Source: Platanthera guangdongensis
Lineage: Eukaryota > Streptophyta > Magnoliopsida > Asparagales > Orchidaceae
Reading direction: 5' to 3'
DNA length: 64,000 nt
Assembly (NCBI GenBank): GCA_039583875.1
Contig: CM077150.1
Coordinates: forward strand, 54,129,451 to 54,193,450
A program made the position numbers and the translations under genes. The notes under the pieces are model-generated. The model was given only the letters and a program-made list of their open reading frames with translations. It did no database searches and was not told the DNA's origin. This document shows, piece by piece, positions 21,966-34,403 of this stretch (the stretch's first letter is position 1; the number at the start of each line of letters is the position of its first letter).

Positions 21966-23827
21966 TGAAAGTTTATAGTTGCCTACCTAAATCACCTAGA
22001 GGGGGTGAATATGTGAGATGTGCGTCTTTTTGCGGAATAAAAAATTTCAAACCAATCCACAGAACTAACTACCAATCAATCACAGACAAGACAAGATTTA
22101 TAGTGGTTCTCCAACCTTGGGTACATCCACTTTCCCTCACCGATCTAGCAATACACAAGACTCGGCTACTCTACTATTTCGGATTGAAAATCAATCCTAC
22201 CCTCGGAACAACGTTCCTACAATCTCGATCCATAAAACGGATCTACACTTGGAAGATAAAACTTCCTACAATCTCGGAGACAAAAGCTCCTACACTCGGA
22301 GAAATTTATCCTACAAGAATGAAATAATTGTATAGAAATACAAATAATAAATCTTCTTTTTCAGATCTGCAACTGTCGGCCAGGATCTTCTTCTTCTAGG
22401 CTATGCGGATTTATCAGAATGGTGAAGAAAAATCTCGGCAAGATCGGATCTGAATATTCATGGCTTCACACGATCGATCGATTAGAAGATGTGGAGTTGA
22501 GAGAATCTCGATCTATAAAGCCTTCTTGATCTGAATCCTCTAAAATCGAAACGCTAGCCGGTCGGGAATTAGCGACGGCGGCAGCGGAGGTTTTCTTTTC
22601 TTGGAGAGAGAAAGAGAAAATCAGAGACTTGAGAATATGGCTGCAAAACTTCTGAATATTCTCTTTGAAAAAACTTAGGGTTTGTCGGTTTGACAAAACT
22701 ATTTATAGGATCGGTGAAAATTAGTCATAATTAAGTCATTATGAGATACACGTGGACCAATCACGTCAAAGTTCATGAAGAATTCTGTTATTCTGGACTT
22801 GACAAAATTTTCAGAAAAAATCGAAGTAATATACTTGAGAGAGAAAGGACTACTCGAGTACATTGCGGAACTACTCGAGTGTGTAGAAGATAACTACACA
22901 AGTATATGAGTAAACTACTCGAGAGAGAATAAAATAGTTACTCGAGTACATGGAGTCAAATACTCGAGTAAACTTGAAGAAAAAGAATTCAGCTACTCGA
23001 GTATCAAAAATGACATACTCGAGTACTTAAGTAGTTACACGAGAGGTGGAGTGGATTACTCGGGTATAAGGAATACTACTCGAGTAGATGAGAATGAACT
23101 ACTCAAGTGGTTGAGAAACTACTCGAGACAGAGACTTAGAAAAATTTTCTGAACTGGAATACTGGACTACTCGACAATTAATTCTGGACTACTCGAGTAC
23201 ATGACTTAGACTACTCGAGTAAGTGAGAACTTCACGAGAGTCAGAATTCAGTTACTCGAGACAGAAGATATAAATTACTCGAGTACTACACAGTACTACT
23301 CGAGTATTTAACTTAGAAAACTGTTGGAGGAGAAAATTCTGTAAACTCGAGAGAGAAAGGACACTACTTGAGTAGTTGTCTTAACTACTCGAGAGCCATA
23401 AAAATGACTACTCGGGATCTGGCATTCTTACTCGAGTAAGAGTATTATTACTCGAGTATGAACTCTGCTATTTACTCGAGTAGGTATAGAACTACTCGAG
23501 TATTTTACTTAGCAAGATCTTTTTGATAGAATTTTCTTCTTCTTAGGAGAGACGAGCAACAAATCTTTTCACTTAGTCTGATAGCTTGAATATGAAGTGT
23601 ATCACAATAGAGAGGCTTCACATAAGTCAACACCTTAGATCACACGATGAGGGATTACATTGTATGGTCCTGTGTTTGGTGACCCATTGCAGACTAACAT
23701 TGGTCTACACTTCTCATTAGAATCCTGCAAACACATAACTCAAACGAAGCATCAAATACAACTTAATTCATCTTAGTTCAAGGGTTACTTCATCAAATCT
23801 GGGTTAATGTGGATACAATACCCAACA
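21966..23827 (-). repeat. Element F 3' LTR (left)
   Basis: 1862 bp. From left: U5/R with the CACCTAGAGGGGGTGAAT block, a probable TATA box (minus strand TCCTATAAATAG, near 22699-22710), then the ACTCGAGTAG array at 22832-23510, then the U3 head ending CCCAACA. Confidence 0.9.
22832..23510. repeat. ACTCGAGTAG array in F 3' LTR
   Basis: Dozens of ACTCGAGTA-type words, most with an intact CTCGAG core, lie 10-30 bp apart over about 680 bp. Spacers show no constant length, so this is dispersed motif multiplication rather than a simple satellite. Confidence 0.92.
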
Positions 23828-23840
23828 ATCTCCCCTTATT
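23828..23840 (-). other. Element F polypurine tract
   Basis: The minus strand reads AAATAAGGGGAGAT immediately before the 3' LTR. 23841-24031 is non-coding 3' internal sequence. Confidence 0.75.
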
Positions 23841-24031
23841 TATAGAAATTAGAACCCTTTACACTAAGGTAAATTATGGACATAAAAAGTGCTAAGTAGA
23901 TAAATCAGTGTAAGCAAGCATAAGACTAAGAGCAAGATAACATGATCAAAAACTTAGAATTATATAAATGTGATTATCCAAAAAATGCCATATCAAGAAC
24001 AATCATTTCCACAACTCATAAGTCCTCGTAG

Positions 24032-26391
24032 CTAGATCTGATGATGCTGCCTGTCTTGCTTCTCTTGTTGTCTCCTCTGGTAGCTGTATGGCTTGAGGTA
24101 GTACTTGGGAGGTCTTAGAGGAGGAGCAGGGTTGTTTCTTCCAAATTATCTATCATATAATCTTTTCTTGGTCATTGATTTCTCATATAACTCCCATTCC
24201 TGGGAACTGTAGTGAATATTCCTGCACTCATGGTAGTCCATAACAAGTTTGAGTGTTTCCAAAATAAGGGACATGGAGGTAGGAGACCAGATTTCTACAA
24301 AGTCTAGAGCCTTTCTCTTATCAGCATCAGAAACTGGAATGGACTTGCTGGCAGAGGACCTTCACCCTATTTCTTTTCTTTCTAGAAGTTTGGATCTCAG
24401 GAGGAGCTTGGAAGAAAATATCTGCAAGATCATCTTCCCAACCTTGAGTATAGGAATCAGGAGGAGAAACTGAGTCACTAGGCCTTGGAGAGAAGGTGGG
24501 TTAAGGAGCTTAAGAAGAAGCAGCAACAACTAAGGGGTTCACGTGATGAGGAATGATGGTTGGATCAGCAACAAACTCAGGTAGAATTTGATAGTGCATC
24601 CAGACAGTAGTGTCATATGTATAAAATTTGACACTCTGAATCTGTGCTAAGACATCATCATGAATTTCTTTCACTTTGACTTTCCAAAGCTCTTGCATGA
24701 CAGCATCTAATTTTTCTAAATACTCTTTCACCAAATTCTCCCCCTTTCTGGCTTTTATAGTCAGCTTAGATATGACAACATCTTTGAAAGTACCAACCTC
24801 TTCATAGATTTTTCATCTTTGTAGCTTCAGCTCTTTTGTCCAATTCCATCTGATTATTAGCAAGAGTCAGACCTTGCTCCATCACTTGACCAATACTAGT
24901 AATGGTGTGATCCAGAGCCTTGCCACCAATTTGAAAAAGGTGTCTGATCTGATCTATATTTTGTTGAATTTCAACAAGTCCTCTGCTCATCTTATTCTCT
25001 AGAGCAGTGACCTTAGCAGTAGCAACTTTTAAAGAGGTGTTAAAGTAGGTTCTCTGTTCTTGGAGTAGAAGGGAAATCTGAGTCATCAAGTCATTAGTAG
25101 GGGCAGCAGCTGGAGGAGCACTAGAAGAGGCAACTGGAGGAGGAGGAGCTTTCCATGGAGCTATTTCAGTTATGGTGACCGAGCTTTCTGCTCTTGTAGT
25201 GGGAATCATGGCATCCCCTTCATCAGTGACTGTGGGGATGGAGAAATTCAAGTTCCTTAGAGGAGCTTCAACTGGCTCAGGTGATGCCTCATCTGAAATG
25301 AAAATGGTGTCTACCTGCTCTTGGGGTGCAGCAGGAGACTTGGTATGAGAAGGAGTATGTGTTGGAGATTGTTCTGGAGGGGATTCTGGTGGTGTTTCAG
25401 TTGAGGGTTCCTTTGGAGAAGGAGGAGGAGATAAATCTGTTGTCAATTCTGCTATCATCTCATTGATGGCAGCTTCTGTGGAGAGGAGTGTTTCTTGAAG
25501 TTGTTATTCTGATGGAATCTCTTCTGGAGTTAGAGGAGGTGGAGGATATACTTCTAGAGGTGTAGGAATCCTTGCTGGAATAGAAGGAGCAGGCTCCCCG
25601 TCAGTAGGTGCACTAGAGGAGCCGGGGACCTAAGATGGAGAGGGAGATGAGGTCCTGTACTCTGTGTCTTGGACTTCTGTAACCTTTGCAGCATGAGAAG
25701 GATTTTGCAGTTTTAACTCCCATCTTTGTATGGAGGAAATAGAGACCTTCTTCATGTGGTGAAGAATACTCCTTGTAGAGAAATTGAAGACTTCTGGGTT
25801 GATCTCATGAAGGAGTAGAGATATTATTTTGTCATAATTTGGGAATTTGATGCTGTCCTTAATTTTGTCCAGAATGAGCAAGCCAAACTGATAATTCTTT
25901 CTGCAGACAATGGCTTGCATGACTTCAAAGAAATAAAGGGGGATGTCTCTGATAGAATTTGTTCTGCACAGAAGAACTTTTCCAATTATATCAACTAACA
26001 ATTTTCCTTCAGCATTCATGTCAGCCCTCCTGATGTACTTTGCAGAAGTAGGAATACCACAGAATAAACAGGTTCGGGTATATTCTTCTTCCCCAAGGAA
26101 ATCATCTGCAGCTACAGCTGGTAACCAGAGATGTTGAGAAACCGAGATCTTTGTAAGTTTGATTTTTATACCTTTCACCTTGGACTTGAGAACGGCCCCA
26201 TGGCGCTTCACTTTGATGTTTCTGAAAAACTCTACAACTTCGGGGAAGAGGATTCGACATGGTTCTTGAAGGATGAAGGCTAATCTGGAGGTGTCTAGCA
26301 AGATCATGAGGTTATGGAAGTCGTCGAAAAGTTCGGCTATCCCGGCGACAACCAATTCCGAACCAACGCCGATTTTGGAAGAGGCGGCCAT
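24032..26391 (-). pseudogene. Element F accessory ORF downstream of pol
   Basis: Start MAASSKIGVG at 26391. Residues 1-215 look globular, with FLGEEEYTRTCLFCGIP and FNFSTRSILHHMKKVSISSIQRWELK. Then comes a Pro/Ser-rich linker (PPPSPKEPS), a coiled-coil-like part (VTALENKMSRGLVEIQQNIDQ), and an Arg/Gln-rich tail stopping at 24032-24034. The first 530 codons share one frame with stops at 25630 and near 25505; a frame change lies near 24800. TAA codons at 24510-24512 and 24501-24503 fall where G also has a stop. I see no signal peptide or membrane segment, although such SIRE ORFs are often called env-like. Function unknown; see the findings for a regulatory hypothesis. Confidence 0.8.
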
Positions 26392-26547
26392 GATTCAGAA
26401 ACCCTTGATGATTTCAAAAACTTTGGAGAATTTCGACGGGGTGAAGGAAAGGGCGCGGCTCTACAACTGGTTGAAGGAAGGCGAAGAGGCAGTCGGGTAG
26501 TCGAGAGCAAAAAATGATTTCATGTAGGACATTTACGTAATTTCTGA

Positions 26548-26868
26548 TTTATATAACCCTAGTTTTCGGTCTAATTAATTGAGAAATGACCGAATCATAC
26601 CTTAGAAGTGGAGGCATAAGCCTTGGTTTGCGCATAAGAAAATTTGAATAAAGTTCTGGCATATACTCGAGTGAGTTGATATTACTCGAGTAGTGAAATG
26701 AGGTACTCGTGTAGATGTGCCTGGAAGTACTCGAGTAGGGATGCTGAAGTACTCGAGTATGTGAGTTCAGGTACTCGAGCAGGTGAGTCTGCTACTCGAG
26801 TAGGTCAAGTGGACTACTCGAGTAGGTCATTATACTTACTCGACTAGGTTGCTTCTTACTCGAGTAAA
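26548..26868 (-). promoter_or_regulatory. Candidate internal promoter of element F: CTCGAG array plus TATA
   Basis: In the pol-accessory spacer, 26661-26868 holds eight exact CTCGAG cores in ACTCGAGTAG context by hand count. The minus strand then reads TTATATAAATC at about 26547-26557, roughly 157 bp before the accessory ATG. Array, then TATA, then leader is the order in the LTR. Confidence 0.65.
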
Positions 26869-26942
26869 AGAGTTAGAATTTTGTAAAATTCCATCTTTTG
26901 ACTAATATTTGAACTTTGAGCTTTCTTAAAAATCCATCTTCT

Positions 26943-27570
26943 CTAATTTTCTTTGTTGAGCATTCCAAATTCTGTTTTGAAGAATGAGAACTTGGTCTCG
27001 TACATCGGTTTCGTGAAAATATATGCAATCTGCCTGTCTATAGAGACATATTGAAGGTCTATGTCCCCATGCTCCACATGCTCCCGGATGAAGTGATACC
27101 TTAGCTCTATATGCTTTGTCTTGCTCTGCGAGACTGGGTTGTTGGCTATTGCAATTGTGCTGGAAGAGTCACAAAATAGAGGAATGTTTTGAAACTTCAT
27201 ATTGTAGTCCTCAAACTGATTCTTTATCCATAGTAACTGTACACAGCAGCTGCCTGCAGAGATGTACTCTGACTCAACCGTTGAGATTGCTACACTGTTT
27301 TGCTCCTTGCTACTCCAGGAGATAAGTCTTCTTCCAAAGAATTGACATGTCCCGGAAGTGCTTTTCCTATCATCCTTGCTCCCTGCAAAATCTGCATCTG
27401 AAAAATCTATTAGCTCGATATCATTACTTCTTGGGTACCATAAGCCAAGATTCAGTGTACCTTTAAGATATCTCAAAATCCACTTTGCAGCAGCGTAGTG
27501 AGATTCCTTAGAGTTCACCTGAAATCAAGCACAGACTCATGTTGAGAACATTATGTCAGGTCTACTTGCC
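26943..27570 (-). pseudogene. pol: Element F RNase H
   Basis: A nearly intact copia RNase H: SDADFAGSKDDRKSTSG carries the first Asp, STVESEYISAG the Glu and LFCDSSSTIAIANN the next Asp. It ends with FFKTEFGMLNKEN and a stop at 26943. IADIFTKPL is altered to IAYIFTKPM. It is joined upstream to RT through a broken frame. Confidence 0.85.
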
Positions 27571-28425
27571 GTAAGGTAGAGCAAGGATCCAATTATGCTT
27601 CTGTACTTAGTTTCATCAAAAGGTTTCCCTTTTCATCCTTGTACAGAGACATAGTTGAACCCAATGGAGTCCTCATCGAGGTTGCGTTCTTCATTCCGAA
27701 TTTCTTAATCAACTCTTTGGTGAACTTGGTCTGTGAGATGAATATTCCATCTTCAGACTGTTTCACTTGAAGCCCTAAGAAATACTTCAGCTCGCCCATA
27801 CTGCTCATTTCAAACTTCCCTTGCATAAGTTTTGAAAACTTCTTGCAGAGGTTGTCATCAGTAGAGCCAAAAATAATGTTATCGACATAGATTTGCACTA
27901 GCAGAATTTGCCTTTAATTTCCCTAAGAAATAATGTCTTACATATCTTTCCCCTTGTGAACTTGTTCTCAAATATAAAGCTAGATAGTGCCTCATACCAA
28001 GCCCGAGGGGCTTGTTTCAGACCATATAAAGCTTTGTGCAGTATGTAAACATAATCAGGAAAGTTAGAATCAACGAAACCTAGAGGTTGTTCAACATACA
28101 CCTCTTCCTTTATGTCACCATTAAGGATGACAGACTTCACGTCCATCTGATAGACAGTGAAGCCTTTGAGTGCAACATATGCTAGGAATAATGTTATTGC
28201 CTCCAGCCTTACCACTGGAGCGTACGCCTGATCGAAGTCGATTCCTTCTTCTTGACGATAACCTTTTGCGACAAGTCTGACCTTGTTCTTTACAATTATT
28301 CCATCCTCGTCCATCTTGCTCCTGTAGACCCATTTTGCCCCAATGACGTTCTTATCTTTAGGTCTTGGAACAAGTTTCCATACTTTGTAGCGGTTGAACT
28401 GGTTTAGTTCTTCTTCCATCACCAT
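27571..28425 (-). pseudogene. pol: Element F reverse transcriptase
   Basis: The fingers-palm part ([53 protein letters not shown]) is in one frame, 28425-27898. A frame change precedes the GELKYFLGLQVKQSEDG part. The catalytic YVDD motif reads YVDN (27878-27889), replacing the second Asp by Asn through a single G to A change. Inactive as read. Confidence 0.88.
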
Positions 28426-28429
28426 TATC

Positions 28430-29640
28430 CACGATGCGTCTCAGTTTCCTTCCTCAAATTTCTTTGGTTCAACTTGTGAGAGAAAAATTAAATATAGATT
28501 CTCATTAGTTGTACCTCTGCGAGTTCTGACACCATCTCGAGGATATCCTATGATCTGGTATATGGGATGATCCTTCAGATGTCTGAGCTCTAGCGTCCTT
28601 GCATCTGAATTATCTTCTATCATCAGAGTGACTTCTTCATCTTGGATGACTTCTTCATCTTGAACATTAACCTCTCCAAAAGGGGTTGGAGTTGTGTTCT
28701 TGATGAAATTTTTACCTTTATCATCGGATGGTTCATCCAAGCTAATTTCTTTCAGCTTTGAACATGCATCTTCAATAAGCACACTAGAAGAGTTGCTTTG
28801 CAACAAGCTTGTCTCATCAAATACAACATGTATTGATTCTTGTACGACCAGGGTTTTTCTATTAAAGATCCTGTATGCCTTACTATGTCTACTATAACCT
28901 ACAAAAATACCTTCAAAACTCTTTTCGCTAAACTTAGTAGTATGATACTTGCCATTATTGAGAACGAAGCATTTACAGCCAAAAATTCTAAAATATGAGA
29001 TCGTTGGTTTCCTTCACTTTAGAAGTTCGTAAGGTGTCTTATCGTGGTTTTTGTTTATGAGGGCTCGATTTTTCACGTGGCATGCAGTGTTGACGGCTTC
29101 AGCCCAGAAGTACTCCGTAAGTGAAGCGTCACTCAACATGGTCTTGCAGGCCTCTATGACCGTTCTATTCCTTCTCTCTGCCACTCTGTTCTATTGCGGA
29201 GTACGAGGAGAGGAAAACTCATGAAAGATACCCAAGCTTTCATAAAATTCTGTCATGGCCCCAGAATTGAATTCTGTTCCATTGTCACTTCTGATTTTGA
29301 CTATAGTGCAATTGTATTCATTCTGGACTTACCTGACAAAATTAGTAAAGATGTCGAAGGTATCTGACTTGTGTTTCAGAAAGAACACCCACGCAAGGCG
29401 CGAGTAATCATCAACAATTACTAACATAAAATCCTTACTTCCCAAACTTCTAATTTGCAGTGGACCAAACAAGTCCATATGCAGTAGATGTAAACATCTA
29501 TTAGAATCTTTGCCGATAACGCTTTTAAAGTTAGCCCTTATTTGTTTGCCTTTTACACATGCATGACAAGGTCTATCTTTGACGTACTTGACATTTGGGG
29601 CATCCGGTACTAAGTTCATTGAAAATAATTTATTAATAGT
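28430..29640 (-). pseudogene. pol: Element F integrase
   Basis: From 29640 leftward: zinc and pre-integrase block (CHACVKGKQIRANF), first Asp in LLHMDLFGP, VIVDDYSRLAWVFFLK, second Asp in RSDNGTEF, then an in-frame TAG at 29191-29193, then VAERRNRT with the catalytic Glu. The core ends with YFWAEAVNTACHVKNRA and KTPYELL. A C-terminal acidic linker (EEVIQDEEVT, 28806-28441) leads to RT. All three catalytic acids are present, but stops near 29330 and 29191 and further frame changes break it. Confidence 0.85.
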
Positions 29641-29748
29641 TTTGGAATTAATATGTGCTAGTCTCTTATGTCATTGGTCACCAAGAGATGCACTATCTTT
29701 TCCTAAAAAGCACACTGGTGTCGAAGAATCTATACAAATAAAATTTAA

Positions 29749-30110
29749 TCAGAATATGTTTCTGCTTTGAGTGTCAGATATAATCGTTTCCATATTGTAA
29801 ACAGATTTTATCAAGAACTTATCAGCGTGAAACTCAACTATGCATCCTTTATCGCAGATTTGGCTTATGCGTATAAGGTTATGTTCCAAACCTTCAACGT
29901 AAGCCACATCTGAGAATGATACATTACCGTTAGTAATCATACCATGGCCTTTAGTGATTCCACGGTCTGAACCTCCAAAGATGACCTTTGGTCCGTTCAC
30001 GACTGGAGAAAAATTCTGAATTAGGCTTCTAGTCCCGGTCATATGCCGAGAGCATCCACTGTCCAAATACCAGATTAGCGTTTTGGTGGCCTTTGGACAT
30101 ACCTACAATC
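29749..30110 (-). pseudogene. pol: Element F aspartic protease
   Basis: IWYLDSGCSRHMTGTRSL holds the DSG active site. IFGGSDRG, VAYVEGLEHNLIRISQIC and FLIKSV follow in one frame to a stop at 29749. It lies between gag and integrase as expected for copia. Confidence 0.85.
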
Positions 30111-30114
30111 ACCA

Positions 30115-32322
30115 TCAGTTTGCCTTAGGAACCCAAATATGTTTGGGTCCTTGGTCTCGTGTTAGAACACTCCCCCTACGAATATAAGCATTAGGAGTGG
30201 TCTTCCTCATATTGCCAACATGTGGGGTTGCAGCATTTTTGGGATTAAACCAGCAATCAATGGCAAAGTGACCAGTTCTGCCACAACACCAACAGTAAAA
30301 TCTGTTGTACCTTTGCATTATGTTCTCCTGCTTGACCTTTTGGAATTGTGGTCTAGCAGGGGCAGCATTCTTGGAGGAGGAAGTTTCATGATGATGACAA
30401 TCACATGTTTTCTTGTCCTTCACCAGCTTTTCTACAACAGGCTTTGTCTTTGGTGCCTTCTTGAAGTTATGACCATGATTGAAAGGGCCATAGCTCAGAA
30501 GAATCACTTCTTCATAAGGTACCTTAAAGACACTTTCACCAAAGTTTCTGGGTCGAGTCCATCCTTGATAACGGGACTTTGGCTCTACATAGGTAGGCCT
30601 AATAAAGTGTCCGTAGGATGAGTCTAGATCAAACTCATTTGAAGGAAATATGACCTTTTTGAAAGAGGTCTGATCTTGAGTGGCTTTCCCCTTCTCTTTG
30701 GCCAAGGCCTTTTTGGAGGCCTTATTCTTTCGTTGAGCCTTATTTCTCCTAGAAGACTTACTAGGAGCTTCTTCATGGCCTAGTCCAGCACCCTTAACCT
30801 TAGCTGAGAATTCAGCAACGAATGGAAGAATAGTTTTAAGGATTCGAGAAACTTTCAACAAGTTTCTTTTCAGCGGCGAGTTGTTCTTCCAACTCTTTGA
30901 TGATTTTCTCTTTAAGGTCAAGATGTTCAAGAGCCTTCTGATATTCTTCAATAACATTATTGAAGTTCACTTTGATTGATTTGGTCTTGGCGATTTCCTC
31001 TCTCAAGATGCACTCTTTAGCTTTAAGAGACTTTATCTCTTTAGCCTGAGTTTTCATGACTCAGCGACATTTGTTGTAAGCCATGATAAACTCCTTATAT
31101 TGGGCCATGAGTTCAGACTCATCGTCAGAAGAGCTGTCCTCATGATCATGTTCAGAAAATTTAGATTCTGAAATAGGGGTGTGAGAGTTTACCTTCCCAG
31201 TGAACTGGGGCTCTTGTTCGTCATCTGTTTGAGCCATGAGCCCAAAATAGTCTTCTTCTTCTTCACTCAACTTAGATGAGTCCGAGTCACTAAGAGTCTT
31301 GCCCTTTTTGGCTATTAAGCTCTTATCTGTCCTCTTCTTGTTGTATGAGGACTTCTTTTCCTCTCTTTTACCACCCTCATTCTTCTTGTGAGGGCAGTCA
31401 ACAATGACGTGTCTTGGCTTATTACAGCAATAACAAACAATTTCAGTAGAAATATGTTTATTCTGTTTAGGAGCATACATGTCGTGGCTACTTGGGCCTT
31501 TTCTTTGACGATCACCATCACATCGTGATATTCTATAGGAGGCATCCTTGCCTTTCCATTGCTTCTTTTTGTTCAAGAATATCTTGAACTGTCGTGAGAG
31601 TAGTGAGAAATCTCCTTCTGATAGCTCAGAGCCTAAGGTGCTTGGCTCCGAGGTTTCTTCTTCACTAACTTCTTGTGCTGGAGTAGGAGGAACAACCTTT
31701 GACTACTTAGAGATATTTGCCTTTAAAGTAACAGACTTCTCTTTGAATGCAGACCTGCTCTTCTCTTCTTCAGCCTTTCTGGTATTGAGTTGAAGCTCAT
31801 ATGACATAAGCTTCCCGAAGAGATTTTATGGGTCTGTCTCGACCAGTTTTCCAAACTCCCTGATGGCACAGACCTTGTTATCCCATTTCTTAGTTAGGGA
31901 TCTCAAGAACTTGTCATTTAATTCTCCATTAGTGAAGACTCTGCCATAGACCCTAGGCCATTCACTATCTTGAAGAAGTTCTCAAAAGTGTCAGCAATGG
32001 TGTCCTTGTTTCCTTGTCGGAAAGCTTCATACTTCTGATTTAGAAGGGATCTTCTATCATCCCTCACTTCTTCTGTACCTTCCATCAAGGTAACTAGTGA
32101 CTGCCACATCTCCTTTGCAGACTGGCAGTGGATTAGGTTTTGCAGCATTGAGTCATCGACTGCACTTGCTATAATATTTTTGGCCTTTTTGCCTAGAGAC
32201 ACAAGTGCAATTTCGTCCTTATCTAGATCCATCAGTTTCTTTGGGACTTTCTTAGTTTGATCTATAGTGGAGACAGTCATGGGAATGTAAGGACTTTCTT
32301 CAACTATCATGAAGATCCTTGG
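30115..32322 (-). pseudogene. gag: Element F gag, all but the first codons
   Basis: The fragment starts inside gag at the G insertion (DPRIFMIVEESPYIP). It continues with DEIALVSLGKKAKNIIASAVDD and VRDDRRSLLNQKYEAFRQG, a Lys-rich part, a first knuckle CYCCNKPRHVIVDC (Gly to Arg), an acidic Ser-rich part (LSDSDSSKLSEEEED), a helical part (EEYQKALEHLDLKEKIIKELEE) and a second knuckle CWCCGRTGHFAIDC. Two long frames survive (30115-30957, 31061-31576). The first 30 codons are at 54334-54426. Confidence 0.85.
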
Positions 32323-32654
32323 ATCCATGTTGGGTATTGTATCCACACTAACCCAGATTTGATGAATTCATCCTTGAACTAAGATAAATTAAGTTGTATT
32401 TGATGCTTGGTTTGAGTTATGTGTTTGCAGGATTCTTATGGGAAGTGTAGACCAATGTCAGTCTACAATGGGTCACCAAACACAGGACCATACACTGTAA
32501 TCCCTCATTGTGTGATCCAAGGTGTTGACTCATGTGTAGCCTCTCTATTGGGATACACTTCATATTCAAGCTCCAGGACTAAGTGAAAAGACTTGATTCT
32601 GTCTCACCATAGAAGAAAAAATTCTGTCAAGAAAATTTCCTAAGTATTATACTC

Positions 32655-33445
32655 GAGTAGTTCTATACTTACTCGAGTAAAATGCTGAGTTCTTACTCGA
32701 GTAATAATACTCTTACTCGAGTAGGTATGGTATATCCCGAGTAATCTAATTAGGGCTCTCGAGTAGTTAAGACAACTACTCGAGTAGTTTCCTTTCTCCT
32801 TTCGGGTTTATAGAATTTTTCTCCTCAAAAGTTTTCTAAGTTAAATACTCGAGTAGTACTGCATAGTACTCGAGTAGTTTTACTTTTTGTCTCGAGTAAT
32901 TGAATTCTGACTCTCGTGTAGTTCTCACTTACTCGAGTAGTCTATGTCATGTGCTCGAGTAGTTCATCTACTACTCGAGTAGTCCAGAATTAATACTCGA
33001 GTAACCCAAAATTATACTCCAGAAAATTTCTCTAAGTGAATTACTCGAATAGTCATTTCCATATACTCGAGTAGTTCTATTCGTCTCGAGTAGTTCAACT
33101 TCTATACTCTAGTAGTCCAGTATTCCAGTTCCAAAAATTTTTCTAAGTCCCTATCTCGAGTAGTTTCTCAACCACTCGAGTAGTTCGTTCCCATCTACTC
33201 GAGTATTTTTCCTTATACTCGAGTAACCCTCTCCACCTCTCGTGTAACTACTCAAGTACTCGAGTATGTCATTTTTGATACTCGAGTAGCTGAATCCTTT
33301 TTACTCGAGTAGTTGACTCCATGTACTCGAGTAACTATCTCATTCTCTCTCGAGTAGTTTTCTTATATACTCGAGTAGTCATTTTCTACCCACTCGAGTA
33401 GTGCTGCAATGTACTCAAGTAGTCCCTTCTCTCTCGAGTATTTTA
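32655..33445. repeat. ACTCGAGTAG array in G 5' LTR
   Basis: About 790 bp in which the 8-bp palindrome ACTCGAGT and close variants recur every 10-30 bp, interspersed with conserved words such as AAATTTTTCTAAGT. The 3' LTR copy is at 43435-44225, and a reverse-oriented related array is in both F LTRs. Confidence 0.92.
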
Positions 33446-33562
33446 CTTCGATTTTTCCAAAAATTTTGTTAAGTCCAGTATAATAGAATTCTTTATGAAC
33501 CTTGATGTGATTGGTGCACATGTATCTCATAATGACTTAATTATGTCTAATCTTGTCTGATC

Positions 33563-33570
33563 CTATAAAT
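33563..33570 (+). promoter_or_regulatory. Putative TATA box of G 5' LTR
   Basis: CTATAAAT follows the palindrome array by about 120 bp, with a TCTCATAATGACTTAAT block between. That block is conserved in all F and G LTRs. Confidence 0.65.
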
Positions 33571-34321
33571 GGTATTGTCTAAACCGACAAATCCTAATCT
33601 TAAGAAGTTTTCTCAAAAGAGAATATTAAAAAGTTTTGCAGCCGTTTTTCTCAACTCTCTGATTTCCTCTTTCTCTCTCCAAGAAAGGAAAACCGCTACC
33701 GCCGCCGTCGCTGATTCCCGACCGGCTAGTGGTTTCGCCTTTAGAGTATTCAGATCAAGAAGGCTTTCCAGATCGAGATTTGCTCAACTCCTCATCTTCT
33801 GATTCGATCGATTGTGTGAAGCCAAGAAGTTTCAGATCCAATCTTGCCGAGATTTCTCTTCATCATTTTGATAAAGTCGCAAAGCCTAGAAGAAGAAATT
33901 TCTTGCTGACTGTTGCAGATCTGAAAAAGAAGATTTACTGTTTGTATTTCTATACAATTTCTTTCATTCTTGTAGGATAAATTTCTCCGAGTGTAGGAGC
34001 TTTTGTCTCCGAGATTGTAGGAAGTTTTACCTTCCGTGTGTCGATCCATTTTGTGGATCGAGTTTGTAGGAACATTATTCTGAGGGTAGGATTTATTTTC
34101 AATCCGAGATAGTGGAGTAGCCGGGTCTAGTGTATTGCTAGATCAGTGAGGGAAATTGGATGTACCCATGGTTGGGGAACCACTATAAATCTTGCCTCGT
34201 CTGTGATTGATTGGTAGTTAGTTCTGTGCTTTGGTTTGAAATTTTTATTCCGCAAAAGACGCACTTATAACCTATTCACCCCCCTCTAGGTGATTTAGGT
34301 AGGCAACTATAAACTTTCAAT

Positions 34322-34331
34322 TGGTATCAGA
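34322..34331 (+). other. Element G primer binding site
   Basis: TGGTATCAGA lies two bases after the 5' LTR, complementary to initiator-Met tRNA. Confidence 0.9.
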
Positions 34332-34403
34332 TGGAGGTTGATCGTTAAAAGGTTAACACCTTGATCAGATCCTTCAATAGTTGTCTTTTGAGATCTACCA
34401 AAA

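Larger units (their letters stand above)
32328..34319 (+). repeat. Element G 5' LTR
   Basis: 1992 bp, TGTTGGGTATTG...AACTTTCA. Layout: U3 head, ACTCGAGTAG array (32655-33445), TATA box, transcribed region, then CACCCCCCTCTAGGTG near the end. Open frames at 33569-34049 lie in the transcribed leader and are not conserved as proteins. Confidence 0.93.

Noticed and set aside
22832..23510. CRISPR-like or satellite array of ACTCGAGTAG
   Set aside because: The repeat is only 8-10 bp, spacers are irregular and related to one another, and it sits inside LTRs of a plant retrotransposon.
24032..26391. Retroviral-type envelope gene
   Set aside because: The ORF is in the place called env-like in SIRE elements, but no signal peptide, membrane span or cleavage site can be seen.
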